A stretch of 64,000 nt of DNA from contig BTCW01000001.1 of the NCBI GenBank assembly GCA_033239725.1, positions 31,858,176 to 31,922,175 on the forward strand, written 5' to 3'. Source of the stretch: Echinochloa phyllopogon (taxonomy: Eukaryota > Streptophyta > Magnoliopsida > Poales > Poaceae). The translations under genes were made by a program, and so were the position numbers. The notes below the pieces were generated by a model. That model was given only the letters and a program-made list of their open reading frames with translations. It had not been told where the DNA came from and did no database searches. Positions 12,901-23,165 of the stretch are shown in pieces (position 1 is the first letter of the stretch; each line of letters begins with the position of its first letter).

Positions 12901-13628
12901 GTACTTCTCCATTTTACAAATATCTGTTCATTATCTAATGTTGCCAAAGAGAATAATTACTGTAGCATATCCAATTGATACAGTTACAGGGTGAAAATAG
13001 AAAGAGAACTGCAGATACATCTCAAGCATTTCTGAATGCATAAGGTGAAGAAAAAAGGCATTTCAGGAAAATTGAAAACTGAAAATTGAGCTTACTCAAA
13101 GGAGAAGAAGATGGCAACTGACGCCTCTCGCTTCTCTATGAGCGACCTGAGCGAATTGGACAGGAAGAGGCAGTCGACAATGAGCAGGAATGCCATGAAG
13201 GAGACGATCCTTATGTGTGAGAGCATGGGCACGGAGGGTGTGGTCTCAATGTACTCGACCCTCTTCTGGGCCAGCCAGTGCAGTGCCTTGACAAGAAGCA
13301 GCGCAGCAACCATGGCGAGGAAGGAGACCGAGAAGTCCTGGCGGAAGATGGTGACAGCGAAGAGGATCTCGACGACCTCCCGCCAGGACTGCTCGTTGAG
13401 GCGCTCGACCTCAGCCTCCCGGAGCGATCCCAGGAAGATGCGCTTCACGAGTTGCCATGCGACGCACATGGCGACGAGGCCTGTGTTGAGGAGCAGCACG
13501 AAGCAGATCTTGGAGGTGGAGAGATAGACCATCGCCGGGTAGAACTGCTCCCGGCTACTGAAGGCATAGTACACCGCCGATGCCATAGCCAGCAGGCTGA
13601 ATGCCGCGTACGTCTGAAGACGAATCAT
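9979..13628 (-). CDS. HRD1: ERAD-associated E3 ubiquitin ligase HRD1 (synoviolin type)
   Basis: Seven coding exons on the minus strand (13096-13628, 12100-12276, 11873-12022, 11585-11790, 11259-11400, 10889-11099, 9979-10071) join in frame to 503 residues, a normal length for plant HRD1. It is an ER-membrane RING ligase that ubiquitinates misfolded proteins for retro-translocation and proteasomal destruction. Residues about 1-285 form the multi-span region, starting MIRLQTYAAFSLLAMASA with LREAEVERLNEQSWREVVEI inside. A RING-H2 domain follows at about 290-332 (CIICREEM, CGHLFHVHCLRSWLE, CPTCRAP). The tail is low-complexity and ends NNENAEHTKND. A Met further upstream is open in frame, but MIRLQTYAA is the conserved family start. 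An untranslated first exon with an intron is likely (see 13715-14930). A SINE tail lies in intron 4. The gene looks intact. Confidence 0.95.
11470..11531 (-). mobile_element. SINE 3'-end remnant in HRD1 intron 4
   Basis: The sequence starts with a CAACAACAAC run followed by AAACCCTTTTAGTTCCAAAC and an AACTTTGGTTAGGCT stretch. Read on the minus strand it is the common plant SINE tail: GGAACTAAAAGGGTTT, then (GTT)n. Only the 3' portion is visible. A better-preserved tail lies at 63041-63095. Confidence 0.6.
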
Positions 13629-13714
13629 CTTTGCCTCCAGCACCGGCGCCGCCCACAGTCCCCCAACAAAATTTCCGCAGCGGAACCACACCACACCACC
13701 ACCGGTCGGATCAC

Positions 13715-14930
13715 CTAGAAGAAACAATTTAAATTATCAAGCAGAATATGAGAAAAAATATTCAAAATCAGGGCGTGAACTGAAACCCTAGGTAACTAGG
13801 CCACATCAGATTGGGAGCATCAGTGCGATGCCAGCCGCTTTCTCAGGTAAGAGCAATGTCTAGGTTTTATTCATATCTAGCAACTACCATGGTTTTAGAA
13901 GGGTTTTTTTTGCAACAGCTATGTTTCCAAAAGCTATATTTGCAACGGCAATTTTTTCAATGACAGAGAAGGTGGCATTCATTATTTGTATTTCTTTGCT
14001 CAGGTTTAGAACGGGTCGTTCTCTGTTTATGCACATAGTGCAAACTGTAGAGCAACATGATGATTATTTTATGCAAAAAGGAGAGGCGAACAGATGCCTT
14101 GGGTTATCATGTCTCCAGAAGATTACTGCAGCATACATAATGTTAAGTTATGGAGTACCAGCAGATTTCATGGATTAATAGACTACAGGTATAGCTTATA
14201 CAATGCAGTAATCTGAAGTTCACAAAATCCATTACATCAAGCAGTGATATTTATGCGTGCCAACTTTCATGAGCAAATCAATGCTACCAGGACAGTAATG
14301 CTAACCATTTCTGCAGATGTACAGTTCCGGAGTAATGCTAACAATTTCAGAGTCATGCTAACATTTTTTGCCGATGCAAGCAACTACTACTAGTCCTGCC
14401 TGTGGTTTGAGCAAAATTGAAGCTGTCAAGCAATATGGGGGCATATACAAAATTCTCTCTCCAATCCCCTCTGCAAAACGCCGGGAGGCCGTGCAGGAGC
14501 GGCGCTCCATGCCCTCCAGCTCCACGATTAGTTACCTCCCCCACCGCGCCCGCACGCGGAGAACTCCCCAACCTCCCTCTCCCTCAGCCCGCACGCGGAG
14601 TGCTCTGGGGCCTCCGCCGGCGCAAAGCCGGCTCTCAGGCGCACAGCTACGAAGTCCAACCCTCTCTCTCCATGCTTCTGTCCCAGATCACGGCGCGAGG
14701 CGCCTCGGAGCGGGAGGAAAGCGGTCGGGGACGTACCTGGCGGGGAGAATTCCACGGCGGCGCGGGAAGGCAAGGCGGTTGCGCCTCTCGCTCGGAGGCC
14801 GGAGCGGGGCGGGAGATCGAAGAAACAATCTAATTACCAAGCAGAATGAGAAAAAAAACTCCAAAATCAGCCTAAGTGACTACTAGGTCACATCAGATCT
14901 GTAGCACCAGTGCGATGCCAGCCGCTTACC
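13715..14930 (-). other. Probable HRD1 5'-UTR intron with internal duplication
   Basis: A good acceptor (TTTCTTCTAG) ends at 13715-13716 ahead of the HRD1 start. A good donor (CTCGG|GTAAGC) lies at 14929-14930, so an untranslated exon probably starts upstream of 14931. About 120 bp of this intron occur twice, at 13730-13855 and 14818-14945, sharing the AGCGGCTGGCATCGCACTG and TCTGCTTG blocks (minus strand). The first-copy acceptor is lost (TTCGAT in place of TTCTAG). Between the copies is about 960 bp that includes a GC-rich part with its own donor-like GTACGT site. This looks like insertion with flank duplication, or a partial tandem duplication. Confidence 0.5.
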
Positions 14931-14945
14931 CGAGTAAAAGGCGTG

Positions 14946-15287
14946 AGCGAGGAGAAGACCGGCGGCTCTACGAGAAGTTTGATTGGGGCGCCATGTCGGA
15001 GAGCTTCGATTCGATCGTGTATAGCCGTCGTCGTCGCCGCTGCGATTTTGGCAGGAGAGAGGGTTTGGAATTTCCTGTTATTTTATTTTTCATCTATTTT
15101 TTCTGTCTCTTTTTTTTTTGCTTTTCTTCTTTGGCAAACGAGTTCCTGGGAAAGAAGAGATGTGAATCCACCACACGAGATAAAAATTCTTATATCTCCA
15201 TTAGAGAATTATGGTATTTTTAATTCAGCGACACTTGTCATTCTAGCTTCTTTACCCAAAGAATCCGATAGAATGATTTTGAAAACT
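14946..15287. other. HRD1 upstream region
   Basis: The first about 100 bases are GC-rich and probably contain the HRD1 transcription start on the minus strand. After 15070 the sequence is T-rich with no gene seen. Confidence 0.35.
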
Positions 15288-16055
15288 GACCGTTTGGTTC
15301 AGCAAAGGGAGCGGTAACGGTATCGTAATCAATAACCAGCGTCATATGTTACCGTGTAACAGAAATCTTAATTTATTTGGTTCAGCGTGGAAACTCATGG
15401 CATAGCTCATCCGATGCCTTAGCACATCAAAACTTCCTACGGCCGCACCCTGCCGTCGCCGCCACGCAAACTGGCCTTCTTCATGGCCCTCGCGTCTGTG
15501 CCGTTCCCGCAACCTAAACAGCAGCACGCCGTGGTCCGCACTCCGCAGCTTCGACGGAGACGACGGCAATGGCGAGGCCTCTGGTGCTGTGTCCATGGAT
15601 CTCGCTAGCACTGGTCAAACTTGATCGGTTGCTTCGTCCTAGACCGCGAGCAGAACACCTTGGACAGCGGCGCAAGTCATGGGCCTCCATCCTAGCAAAG
15701 GCCTCAGCGGCGGCGACGACGGGCGGCGGCGGCGGTGGCGACGACGACGACGGGCGGCGGCGGCGGCGACAACCAATTTGGATGGCACACAGAGCTCAAT
15801 CGATTTGCATCTGGGGCCAAGAAGACAGGAGGTGGCAGATAGTCAGTCAAAGAAGAAACGAGGCCGTGAAGAGATAGGTATCGAATTGTTACGGAGCTAT
15901 GATACGGCTGATTTTGAACGGTATCAGAATCATATAGGGCCGGTATTAGATACCGTGACATCCGTTTACAGAGTACACGAACCGAACAGGAAATAACGAA
16001 ATCAAATCACAGCGTGATCTGATTACGCTGCAAATCGGCCGAACCAAACGCTATC
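15288..16055. mobile_element. Putative PIF/Harbinger-like non-autonomous element
   Basis: The left edge reads GACCGTTTGGTTCAGC and the right edge, reverse-complemented, reads GATAGCGTTTGGTTCGGC, so the ends are imperfect inverted repeats. Inner sequence near the right end resembles that of the element at 58601-58977. The middle has GC-rich trinucleotide repeats (15697-15770, GGC/GAC) and no transposase. A clear target duplication was not found, so the limits are approximate. Confidence 0.4.
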
Positions 16056-16456
16056 TAAGTGGCCTCCTAAGCTAAGGAAGACATGGAGGGAGGCTCTTAT
16101 GAGTTGTAAAATTATCTAGCCTGTATAGATTTTGGTATAGAGCACCTACAAAAGTAACCTCCTTACTAATATGTGTTAATCCTCACAAGACCACGTCAAA
16201 AAAATATAAATGCTTTATATTCTCACAAAAAATCATAAATTTCTAGCCATCGATCTAATAAACTCAAATATGGAAATAAAATAAACGTAAAATAAAATAA
16301 ACTATAAATGTAGATGAAAAACTAGATAAGTAATAACTAGCTATAATCTAACACGATTGGATAAGATAATTGCACATCTATGTATAAATATTGTGTTAGA
16401 ATATTTAACATAAGAGAGAGTGTATGTGTAAGGGTAAACCCTTTTATCATTAGATA
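16056..16456. repeat. CNR-flank repeat unit 1, first part
   Basis: Positions 16330-16456 contain TCTAACACGATTGGATAAGA and AATATTGTGTTAGAATATTT and then AAGGGTAAACCCTTTTATCATTAGA. The same order occurs at about 20090-20205 and 21540-21655. The unit continues after the Helitron at 17650. No gene is seen. Confidence 0.6.
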
Positions 16457-17649
16457 CTAGGTGAATTCCCCGCGCGTTGCTGCGGGATTTTTACATAAAT
16501 TTATATGATTATTGATGTATTTGTGAAGTTTTCAGCCTTGACGTGAAGGTAAATTATTCTATAAATTTTATTTTACTTAATAGATAACAGAGGACCATAG
16601 ATATACGGTTTATCGATGAAGTAACATGTATTTGCAATGAAATGGACTATTTTTTCTTGTGTCACTGCAAACCAATCCGGAGGACTTGATCATCTATGTA
16701 TTAATAAACAAAATGATGCTGCTATTTCATGGGCTTTAGCTTTCACTACACGCAAATCTGGTGTTGTGGTGACTGACCGCGGATCTCATTTCATGGGCCA
16801 ATGTGATCTTACAGTAGGCCGTATGCTAGGCCCGTGAACTAACACGAAATAACAGGACCATGAGGCCTGACAGCTCCGTTCGGCCCATCTCCGTCGTTAT
16901 CCACACCGGTCGTTATCCACACCGTTGCGGAAGAGCCAGCAGGAGGAGGCGGCGCGGGGCTGAGATGCCGGAGGAGGCGCGGTGGCAGCTGGAGGAGCTC
17001 GACGCTGCTGGAAGGGCTGGTCGAGATGAAGATGCAGCCGCCGATGCCACCTCCTCCTCCAGGTAATTCCAGCCTCTGCCTGGCCTACTCACCAAGTCCC
17101 TGCTCTTCCCCGCGTCGCTGAACGCCGATGGCACCCGGCCCAGATCCAGCGCCGCCCGCCATCGCCGCTGCCATGGGCAACCACTCGGACTCCGACTCCT
17201 CCCGTGGGCGGCCGCACCCTACCCATCGCTGCCGCCGCCGCCGCATCTCTTCCTCGCGCAGCTGTCGCCGTCGCTGCCGCCAGATCTCCGGCTTCCTGCG
17301 CCATGGTCGCCGGCGACGATGGTGTGGCTTCTGCAGCGGCCTCCCAGCCGCGCCTCCCTCAGCTCGGCATCCCATCTCTTCTGCTCTGCGCCCAGCCAGC
17401 GGACCGGATTTATGGAGGTGGCGCGGTTGGGAGGCGGCGGGGTGGGTGGGAGGCGAGGCGGCGGTGGCGCACGCGCATCGGGTGGAAGGTGAGGGGGTGG
17501 AAGCGGCGGGTGGGTGGGCGGCGAGAAGGCGAGGGGGTGGCGCACTCCCGCGGGTGGGGGAGGCGAGCGGGCTCGGGGGATGACGTGGATGGCCGAGAGT
17601 CCAGAGAAGTCCATAGTGGGGAGCAAACATAGTTTTGTATATGATATGA
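16457..17649 (-). mobile_element. Non-autonomous Helitron (minus orientation)
   Basis: On the minus strand the 3' end reads CCCGCAGCAACGCGCGGGGA, then ATTCACCTAG at 16457, with a host T next. CCCGC and GCGGG can pair as the terminal hairpin. The 5' TC is placed at 17648-17649. Removing the element rebuilds TTAGATATGTCC, matching uninterrupted repeat copies with TTAGACATGTCC near 20205. The middle (16850-17590) is GC-rich and gene-like, for instance a plus-strand frame with MPEEARWQLEELDAAGRAG followed by a GT, but I do not recognise the source. Confidence 0.78.
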
Positions 17650-17820
17650 TGTCCGCTAATGTTTTCCAAGGGTTTCTAATACTTATGCGTAATTTAATTA
17701 CTAGACATGAGTTTTCTAATACTTAGCCTCTCGAAGTTATAAGCTCACGCGGGACAAGCTTAGCAAAGCTGGGGCCTACCTCCTCCAAAAATAAAATAAA
17801 AGTGCATTACTTAATTTTAA
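17650..17820. repeat. CNR-flank repeat unit 1, second part
   Basis: It carries TTTCTAATACTTATGCGTAA and CTAATACTTAGCCTCTCGAA, shared with about 20220-20370 and 22440-22570. This part is interrupted from its first half by the Helitron. Confidence 0.65.
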
Positions 17821-18081
17821 GAGTTAAATGTACTATTGGTACATAAACTTGCCGCATAGGTGCGTTTAGATACACCATCTCTCTAATTGCTCATTTAAGA
17901 GCAACAACTTGTCATGTGGGTGCAAATAGATCACCGAGATGATACGTGGCAAAACAACGCCATATAGGCGGCTGATGTGTACATTTGGGGCTTGCTTGTA
18001 ACTCGTGGTGCTACTGCAAATAGCCTCCCCTCTTTTTGTTGTTTATTAGGAGATAATTAAAAAGAAAAAAAACAAAATTAT

Positions 18082-18467
18082 CCTCTTTTTTGTGGTTTTG
18101 TCTTTTTGTCTTTTTTTTATTTCGACTGATTCTTCGAAAAATCATAGTAAATCACAGAAACATCGTAAAATAGAAAATCCAATTTTGTTGGACTCCACAT
18201 GAGTAGATCTACACAGTGAATATATAATATGGTATGCACTAGAACATTATTTTTGTTGTAGATTTAGATCTATGATTTTCTGTAATTAATTCATAGCTGT
18301 AAAAAAAATGTTCTAAAGCATACCATATTATATGTTCACTGTGTATAACTCATGTGAAGTCCAACAAAATTAGATTTTCCATTTTACGATTTTTCTGTGA
18401 TTTACTATTATTTTTCAAAGATTCAGCCGAAATAACAAAAAAAAGAAAAAAAAGACAAAACCGCAGT
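18082..18467. repeat. Long hairpin (inner fold-back MITE)
   Basis: Left and right halves of about 165 nt are reverse complements, with centre around 18270. Examples are ATAATATGGTATGC against GCATACCATATTAT and TTGTTGGACTCCACATGAG against CTCATGTGAAGTCCAACAA. The sequence after it to 18610 matches the right end of the complete element at 49107-49611, so this copy has lost its left terminus. Confidence 0.7.
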
Positions 18468-19311
18468 TACTGTAGCAAACCGCTGTCCAAAACAGCTTCA
18501 GGGGGTGATTTGTCCGGTTTTATGAAGTTGAGGGGGGTAAAAAAGCCAATTTCATAGGTTAGGGGGTGATGCGTTCCACCCTCCATAGGTTGGGGGGTTA
18601 AGTAGACTTTTTCCAATGTTTTTGTGGTTTTTAAGGTGACATGGATTCTTCTTTTCTTTTGTTATCAAGGGGTGCGGTGATAGCTGGAAACAAATTTCAC
18701 CATATAACTCATTTTGATCATAAGGACAAATATTTGACACTTTTTGAGGAGCATATGAAGAAAAATTATGCATGGTTTTAATAACACACATGGTAGAAAA
18801 ATAGCAAAGTTATTCATTATATCTTCTTCCAGGTAAATGTGATATCAATGGCTAGCTTCTGGTGCAGCTTGTGTGATTTCCTCACAAACTTGATTGAGAC
18901 TGGTCTGATTTCCGTAACTATATAGAGTCCTCTAGCTTGAATAGTTATCGGAGAATGGAGAAATTTGATAAAACTCACTGTGCTCTGGAGCCTGGTTGCT
19001 AGTTTTCCTCGGACTTTGCCCTATCGGGCACAAAAGATTGGTTGGCGGCATGCCCAGGGAAACTATTGACCGGTAGCGTGTGGCATGGAAAAACCGGTTG
19101 GCAGCTTGGGCACAGAAAAATCGATTGCCACAAAAACTGGATCTCTACCAAAAACTTATATCCATTAAAATGAATCCAAATAAATAATAATAATAAAGGG
19201 GAGCTATTTGAAATAGCACCACAGGTTACACACAAGCGTCAAATGTACCAATTAGTTGCCTGCATGACAATCTTTTGCACACGTGTCGTCTCGGTGACCT
19301 ATTTGCACCCA

Positions 19312-19416
19312 CATGTGCTGGTTCTAAGTGAGCAATTAGAGAGATGATGTACCTAAACGTACCCATGTGCTGGTTCTAAGTGAGCAATTAGAGAGATGAT
19401 GTACCTAAACGTACCC
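19312..19416. repeat. 52-bp direct tandem duplication
   Basis: Two adjacent copies begin CATGTGCTGGTTCTAAGTGA at 19312 and 19364, inside the right arm of the outer fold-back. Confidence 0.85.
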
Positions 19417-19453
19417 ACTCGCCAAATTTGTGTACCAATAGTGTATTTAACTC

Positions 19454-20762
19454 TAATTTTAATTGTCAATTGATTATACATATTTATGCATTTACTTAAC
19501 ATTGCTATGTTTCGTTAATTTATTTTTCATGGTGCACATATTTAGTCAAATTGAAAAGTAGTTTTGTTTCAAAAATATAGCCAAGCTCAGGTGTTGCCAA
19601 TTTCATCCAAAGATGGAATGGGATAATAGTACCGGACCCACCAGCACCAATGCATTTCCTCATGGCTTGCTAATGACATCTTCTCACGAAGGCATGCACA
19701 CACTAACGATTATAAGACGAGGCAAATCTCACTGTCCTAGCGATGTGGTACTATTAGTGCTAGTATTAGTGGCCTAGTGATGATCTGTCACTAGCTTAGG
19801 CGGCTCCGCACCCGCAGGTATGCTTTCGTAGTTTCGCTTCACCTTGGGTTGCTACGGCAAGCGGCTTGCTGTCGGCCCAGAAACCAACCTTTAATAGTAT
19901 TATCTGAATTACTTGCATATGTCATCATAATATTTATCTAAATTATGCACATATGTCATCATATGACCCTGTAAATTTACATCTACCCATGTCCGTGATT
20001 ATTAAAAACAACCTAAAGAAAATCTTAAATCTGATATAAATTACCTATATAAAAATAACCAAAGTATAATTTAAATTAGTTATTTTTTCCATTGCCATTT
20101 GTATAATTAGTATAATTTTACAGCTATATATGAATATCGTGTTAGAACATTTAATAAATGAGAGAGACCGCATGTGCAAGGGTAAACCTTTTTTATAATT
20201 AGACATGTCCTCTCATTTTTTTTCAAGAGTTTCTAAAAGGGTTTCTAATACTTGCACGTAATTTGATTATTAGACACAACTTTTCTAATACTTAGCCTCT
20301 CAAAATTATTAGCTCATGGGGGATTGATGGACTAGTTTCCTTCCCCAAAAATAAAAGTGCATTACTTGTGAGCTTATTCATTTATCCATCTTCATGAAAA
20401 AAAATTCTTCATGAAAAATGTCATACAACATGACGTCGGAGTGAGAGTTTAAACAAGCTTGTCAATCACTCATGTGGGATTGAGTTCTCCAGCTCGAATC
20501 AAAAAAACAAGCTCAGATATTGCCAATTTCATCGAAAGATGGTCAGGGATAGTACTGGACCCACCAGTACCGGTGCATTTCCTCATTGCTTGTTTTGACA
20601 TCTCCTCACAGAAGCGTTCCCACACAAACGATTATATGGCGAGGCAAAGCTCGCTGTCCTAGCGGTGTGGTACTATTAGTGCTAGTGTTAATAATGGGCA
20701 TAGTGGCTGAGTGAATGAGTGATGACTGATGACGGGTCACTACTCACTAGCTTAGGCAGCTC
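19454..20762. repeat. CNR-flank repeat units 1 (end) and 2
   Basis: Ordered blocks recur. A GCTCAG(A/G)T(A/G)TTGCCAATTTCAT-like block and a CACC(A)G(C/T)ACC(A/G)(A/G)TGCATTTCCTCAT-like block are at 19580-19670, 20510-20590 and 23230-23310. A GGTGTGGTACTATTAGTGCT block is at 19743, 20662 and 23386. The region therefore holds the end of one unit and a whole second unit of roughly 0.9 kb. No gene is supported. Confidence 0.65.
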
Positions 20763-21035
20763 TACACCGTCTCCTTCGTGTTCCCACAGCAGGACTCGCT
20801 CCTCCACGCGCACTACTACAAGATCCCCGGCGTCTTCACCACCGACTTCCCGGCCTACCCGCCGGTGCAGTTCGACTACACGGTCAAGAACGTCAGCCAG
20901 GCGCTGTGGCAGCCGGTCCCGGCGACCAAGCTGTACCCGCTTAGGTTCGGCTCCGTGGTGCAGCTCGTCCTGCAGGACACCAGCATCGTCACGCCGGAGA
21001 ACCACCCCATCCACATCCACGGAGTCACGAACGAC
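20763..21035 (+). pseudogene. Laccase (multicopper oxidase) fragment
   Basis: One frame reads TVSFVFPQQDSLLHAHYYK and, further on, IPGVFTTDFPAYPP, LWQPVPATKLYPLRFGSVVQ, LVLQDTSIVTPENHPIHIHG. This is the C-terminal part of plant laccases, where HPIHxHG supplies copper ligands. Laccases oxidise monolignols and other phenolics in the cell wall. Similarity stops shortly after this motif and the frame continues into unrelated sequence. The final copper-binding block (HCH) and all upstream exons are missing. Codons look little changed, so the capture or duplication may be fairly recent. A Helitron 3' end 0.5 kb downstream suggests capture. Confidence 0.85.
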
Positions 21036-21493
21036 CACGACGATATGCTAAATACGCTCGCGCCAGGCGACAGGTGTGCAGGTATGTACGTACGCATCGC
21101 ACGGTTTATTTGGCATCGCACGCGTAGGTATGTACGCATCGTCCGCTTAGAAATAGAACCGGTCTGGCATGCACGTACTTGGCGGGCGACCGATGCAAGC
21201 AAGAGCAGGGCGGCAAACCAGCCGCAGAAACACGCCGGACACGTTCAAAGCCGAGAGCACGTAGTACAAGAACATGGAATAGTATTTCCATGTTGAGATC
21301 AGGCGGCAGCCAGCTTGACCGGCGACATGGCAGGCTAACATGCACGAGCGCGGCAGGCGGCGAGCTCAACCCAACCTGGAGAAACAACGAGTATATTGCA
21401 GGTGGCACAACAACATATACTCCATCAAAATCCCCTAAATTATTTAAGCTAAAAAGTTAAATTTTCTATATAGGCCTTAAAAATACAATTAGT
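21036..21493. other. Sequence between laccase fragment and Helitron end
   Basis: A GTATGTACG(T/C)ACGCATCG(C/T) stretch occurs twice (about 21082 and 21129). The rest has no recognisable gene. Confidence 0.4.
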
Positions 21494-21526
21494 AATTTCG
21501 TAGCAACGCACAGTCATTATTGCTAG
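21494..21526 (+). mobile_element. Helitron 3' terminus
   Basis: TTTCGTAGCAACGCACAGTC followed by ATTATTGCTAG and a host T closely resembles the complete terminus at 58121-58150. The sequence right of it resumes the flank repeat (compare 16325). The matching 5' TC end was not found, so the element's left boundary is unknown. The laccase fragment is within reach. Confidence 0.65.
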
Positions 21527-21657
21527 TAATGAGTAACTATAGTCTAACACAATTGGATAAGATTATTATACATCCATGTATGAATATTGTGTTAGAATAT
21601 TTCACAAATAAGAGAGAGTGTATGTGCAAGGGTAAACCTTTTTATCATTAGACATGG

Positions 21658-22421
21658 TGTCCGATCTTCCGTCAGGTGAAGGATAACTCATTTTGGGTGG
21701 AGTGCAACACACCGATCTGACTTCAAGTCAGCAAACTCGAACCCCGCAATCTTAGCACCACGACTCCTCTGGTTATCAACCGTGTCACAACCCGATTGAC
21801 CTCGCCAAGAAGGATAATCCCTGCCTGCGAAACGAAGAACACAAGCAAGAACTCGAAAGAAGCAGCTCTCAATATAAAGTGACACTGCAGATGTATGATT
21901 AAGATCAAAAGTTGGAGTTTTACAAACCGATAACGGCAAAACTGTTCTCGACAGATTAATCTAAGCAAAACCCAAGTCTAAATGACGGTGGCTACTGAGT
22001 TTATATAGCCTAAAGGGGTGTGCTAGGGTTGGAGGGGGCGCCCCCCTATGGGCTTCCACACGATATACGGCCCAAAGGCCAAAATACGGCGACGCAGCAC
22101 CGAGATAGATTCTGGATGTCAACTCGTTTCGTTGATTCCCGATGACTCCGGATGTATTTAGAGGTGGGACCGGTGTCATTGGAAAGCTTATCTCCTTAGC
22201 TTTCCATGCATATGTAGAACGTCAAAAACTGAGCCCGAATGCAACCTGGGCGACCAATTTAGTACGAGATGCTCCTGGACTCCGAGGTGGACTCGAACTT
22301 GAGTTTCTTTGGGCCTCCACCTTGGCGTCTCGAACCGGATAAGCTTCGGGCCTCCTTCTTGTCTTGGACACCCTTGCTGGTCTCCTCCAACTCTATGCCA
22401 TCCCCCAAGCATGGTCGTATG
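21658..22421. mobile_element. LTR-like insertion flanked by CATGG
   Basis: It interrupts the flank repeat between TTAGACATGG (21651) and CATGGATGTTATGTCC (22422). Direct CATGG copies on both sides may be a 5-bp target duplication. It begins TGTCCGATC, and on the minus strand it ends CGGACA and contains GGCTATATAAACTCAG, a TATA-like site. That fits a solo LTR in minus orientation, but the other end lacks a clean TG/CA, so the limits are tentative. No protein is encoded. Confidence 0.45.
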
Positions 22422-22429
22422 CATGGATG

Positions 22430-23165
22430 TTATGTCCTCATCATTCTCTAATGTTTTTCAAGAGTTTCTAATAGGGTTTCTAATACTTGTGCGTAATTTA
22501 ATTACTAGACATGAATTTTCTAATACTTAGCCTCTTGAAGTTATTAGCTCATGCGGGACTAGGTTATCAAAGCTCCGGCCTACATTATTCAAAAATAAAA
22601 GTATGCATTGCTTCCAAGCTTATTTATTTACCGTAATGCTAAGAACTTGACGTCCGATTATGTCGAATGTTCCTATTTCACGACAAATGTTGCGGTGTGA
22701 ATTATTATGCTCATTTTTGTTGCAATTGACATGGGTAATACGGAATTCTTATGTTCATTTTGTTGCAATAGACATGGGTAATACTACAACATCAATTTTT
22801 TTATACATGTTGCAATAGTGTTTTAGGATGCTTCGCTTGGTTCATCGATGATGTTGTTGTGATTATTTTTGGAATGTTTGATATGTGATGTGTCCATCGG
22901 TGATATTGCTGAGATTTATTTTTTTGGATGTTTGATATGTGATGTGATCTTACAATAACTTCTTTTAACATGTTGCAAAAGTAGATTCCATATGTTTCGT
23001 TAATTTATTTGTTAGGGTGCACATTTTTGGTAAAATTGATAATTCTATTTATATCAGTGGTATGTTTACATTTTTAATTTAATATGCTTTTAGAATGTTG
23101 CAACTACAGTTTCAGAATGTTGTGATTATAAATTTTAAATGTTGCAAAAGGTAAGTGTCCACCAC
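22430..23165. repeat. Flank repeat plus TTGCAACA-rich spacer
   Basis: Positions 22430-22620 are the flank-repeat block (CTAATACTTAGCCTCTTGAA). From 22630 to 23165 the sequence is AT-rich with many variants of TGTTGCAAT/GTTGCAAC and two near-copies of TTTGATATGTGATGTG (22888 and 22933). It begins near TAATGCTAAGAACTTGACGTCC, reminiscent of the ends of the MULE at 53288-54231, so a related degraded element is possible. Confidence 0.4.

Larger units (their letters stand above)
17821..19453. mobile_element. Fold-back (long inverted repeat) element with nested second fold-back
   Basis: The left arm (17821-17990) starts GAGTTAAATGTACTATTGGT. The right arm (19230-19453) is its reverse complement with changes and ends ACCAATAGTGTATTTAACTC. 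Both arms contain the block reading GCTCATTTAAGAGC... or its complement, and the ATCTCTCTAATTGCTC motif. A different hairpin element lies between them at about 18060-18610. No transposase was found. Positions 18611-19229 are AT-rich with no gene. Confidence 0.6.

Noticed and set aside
13278..13718. Plus-strand open frames opposite HRD1 exon 1
   Set aside because: Shadow of the strongly conserved HRD1 coding exon; no independent motif.
13921..14178. Small plus-strand frame of 85 residues upstream of HRD1
   Set aside because: AT-rich, no motif, within the predicted 5'-UTR intron region.
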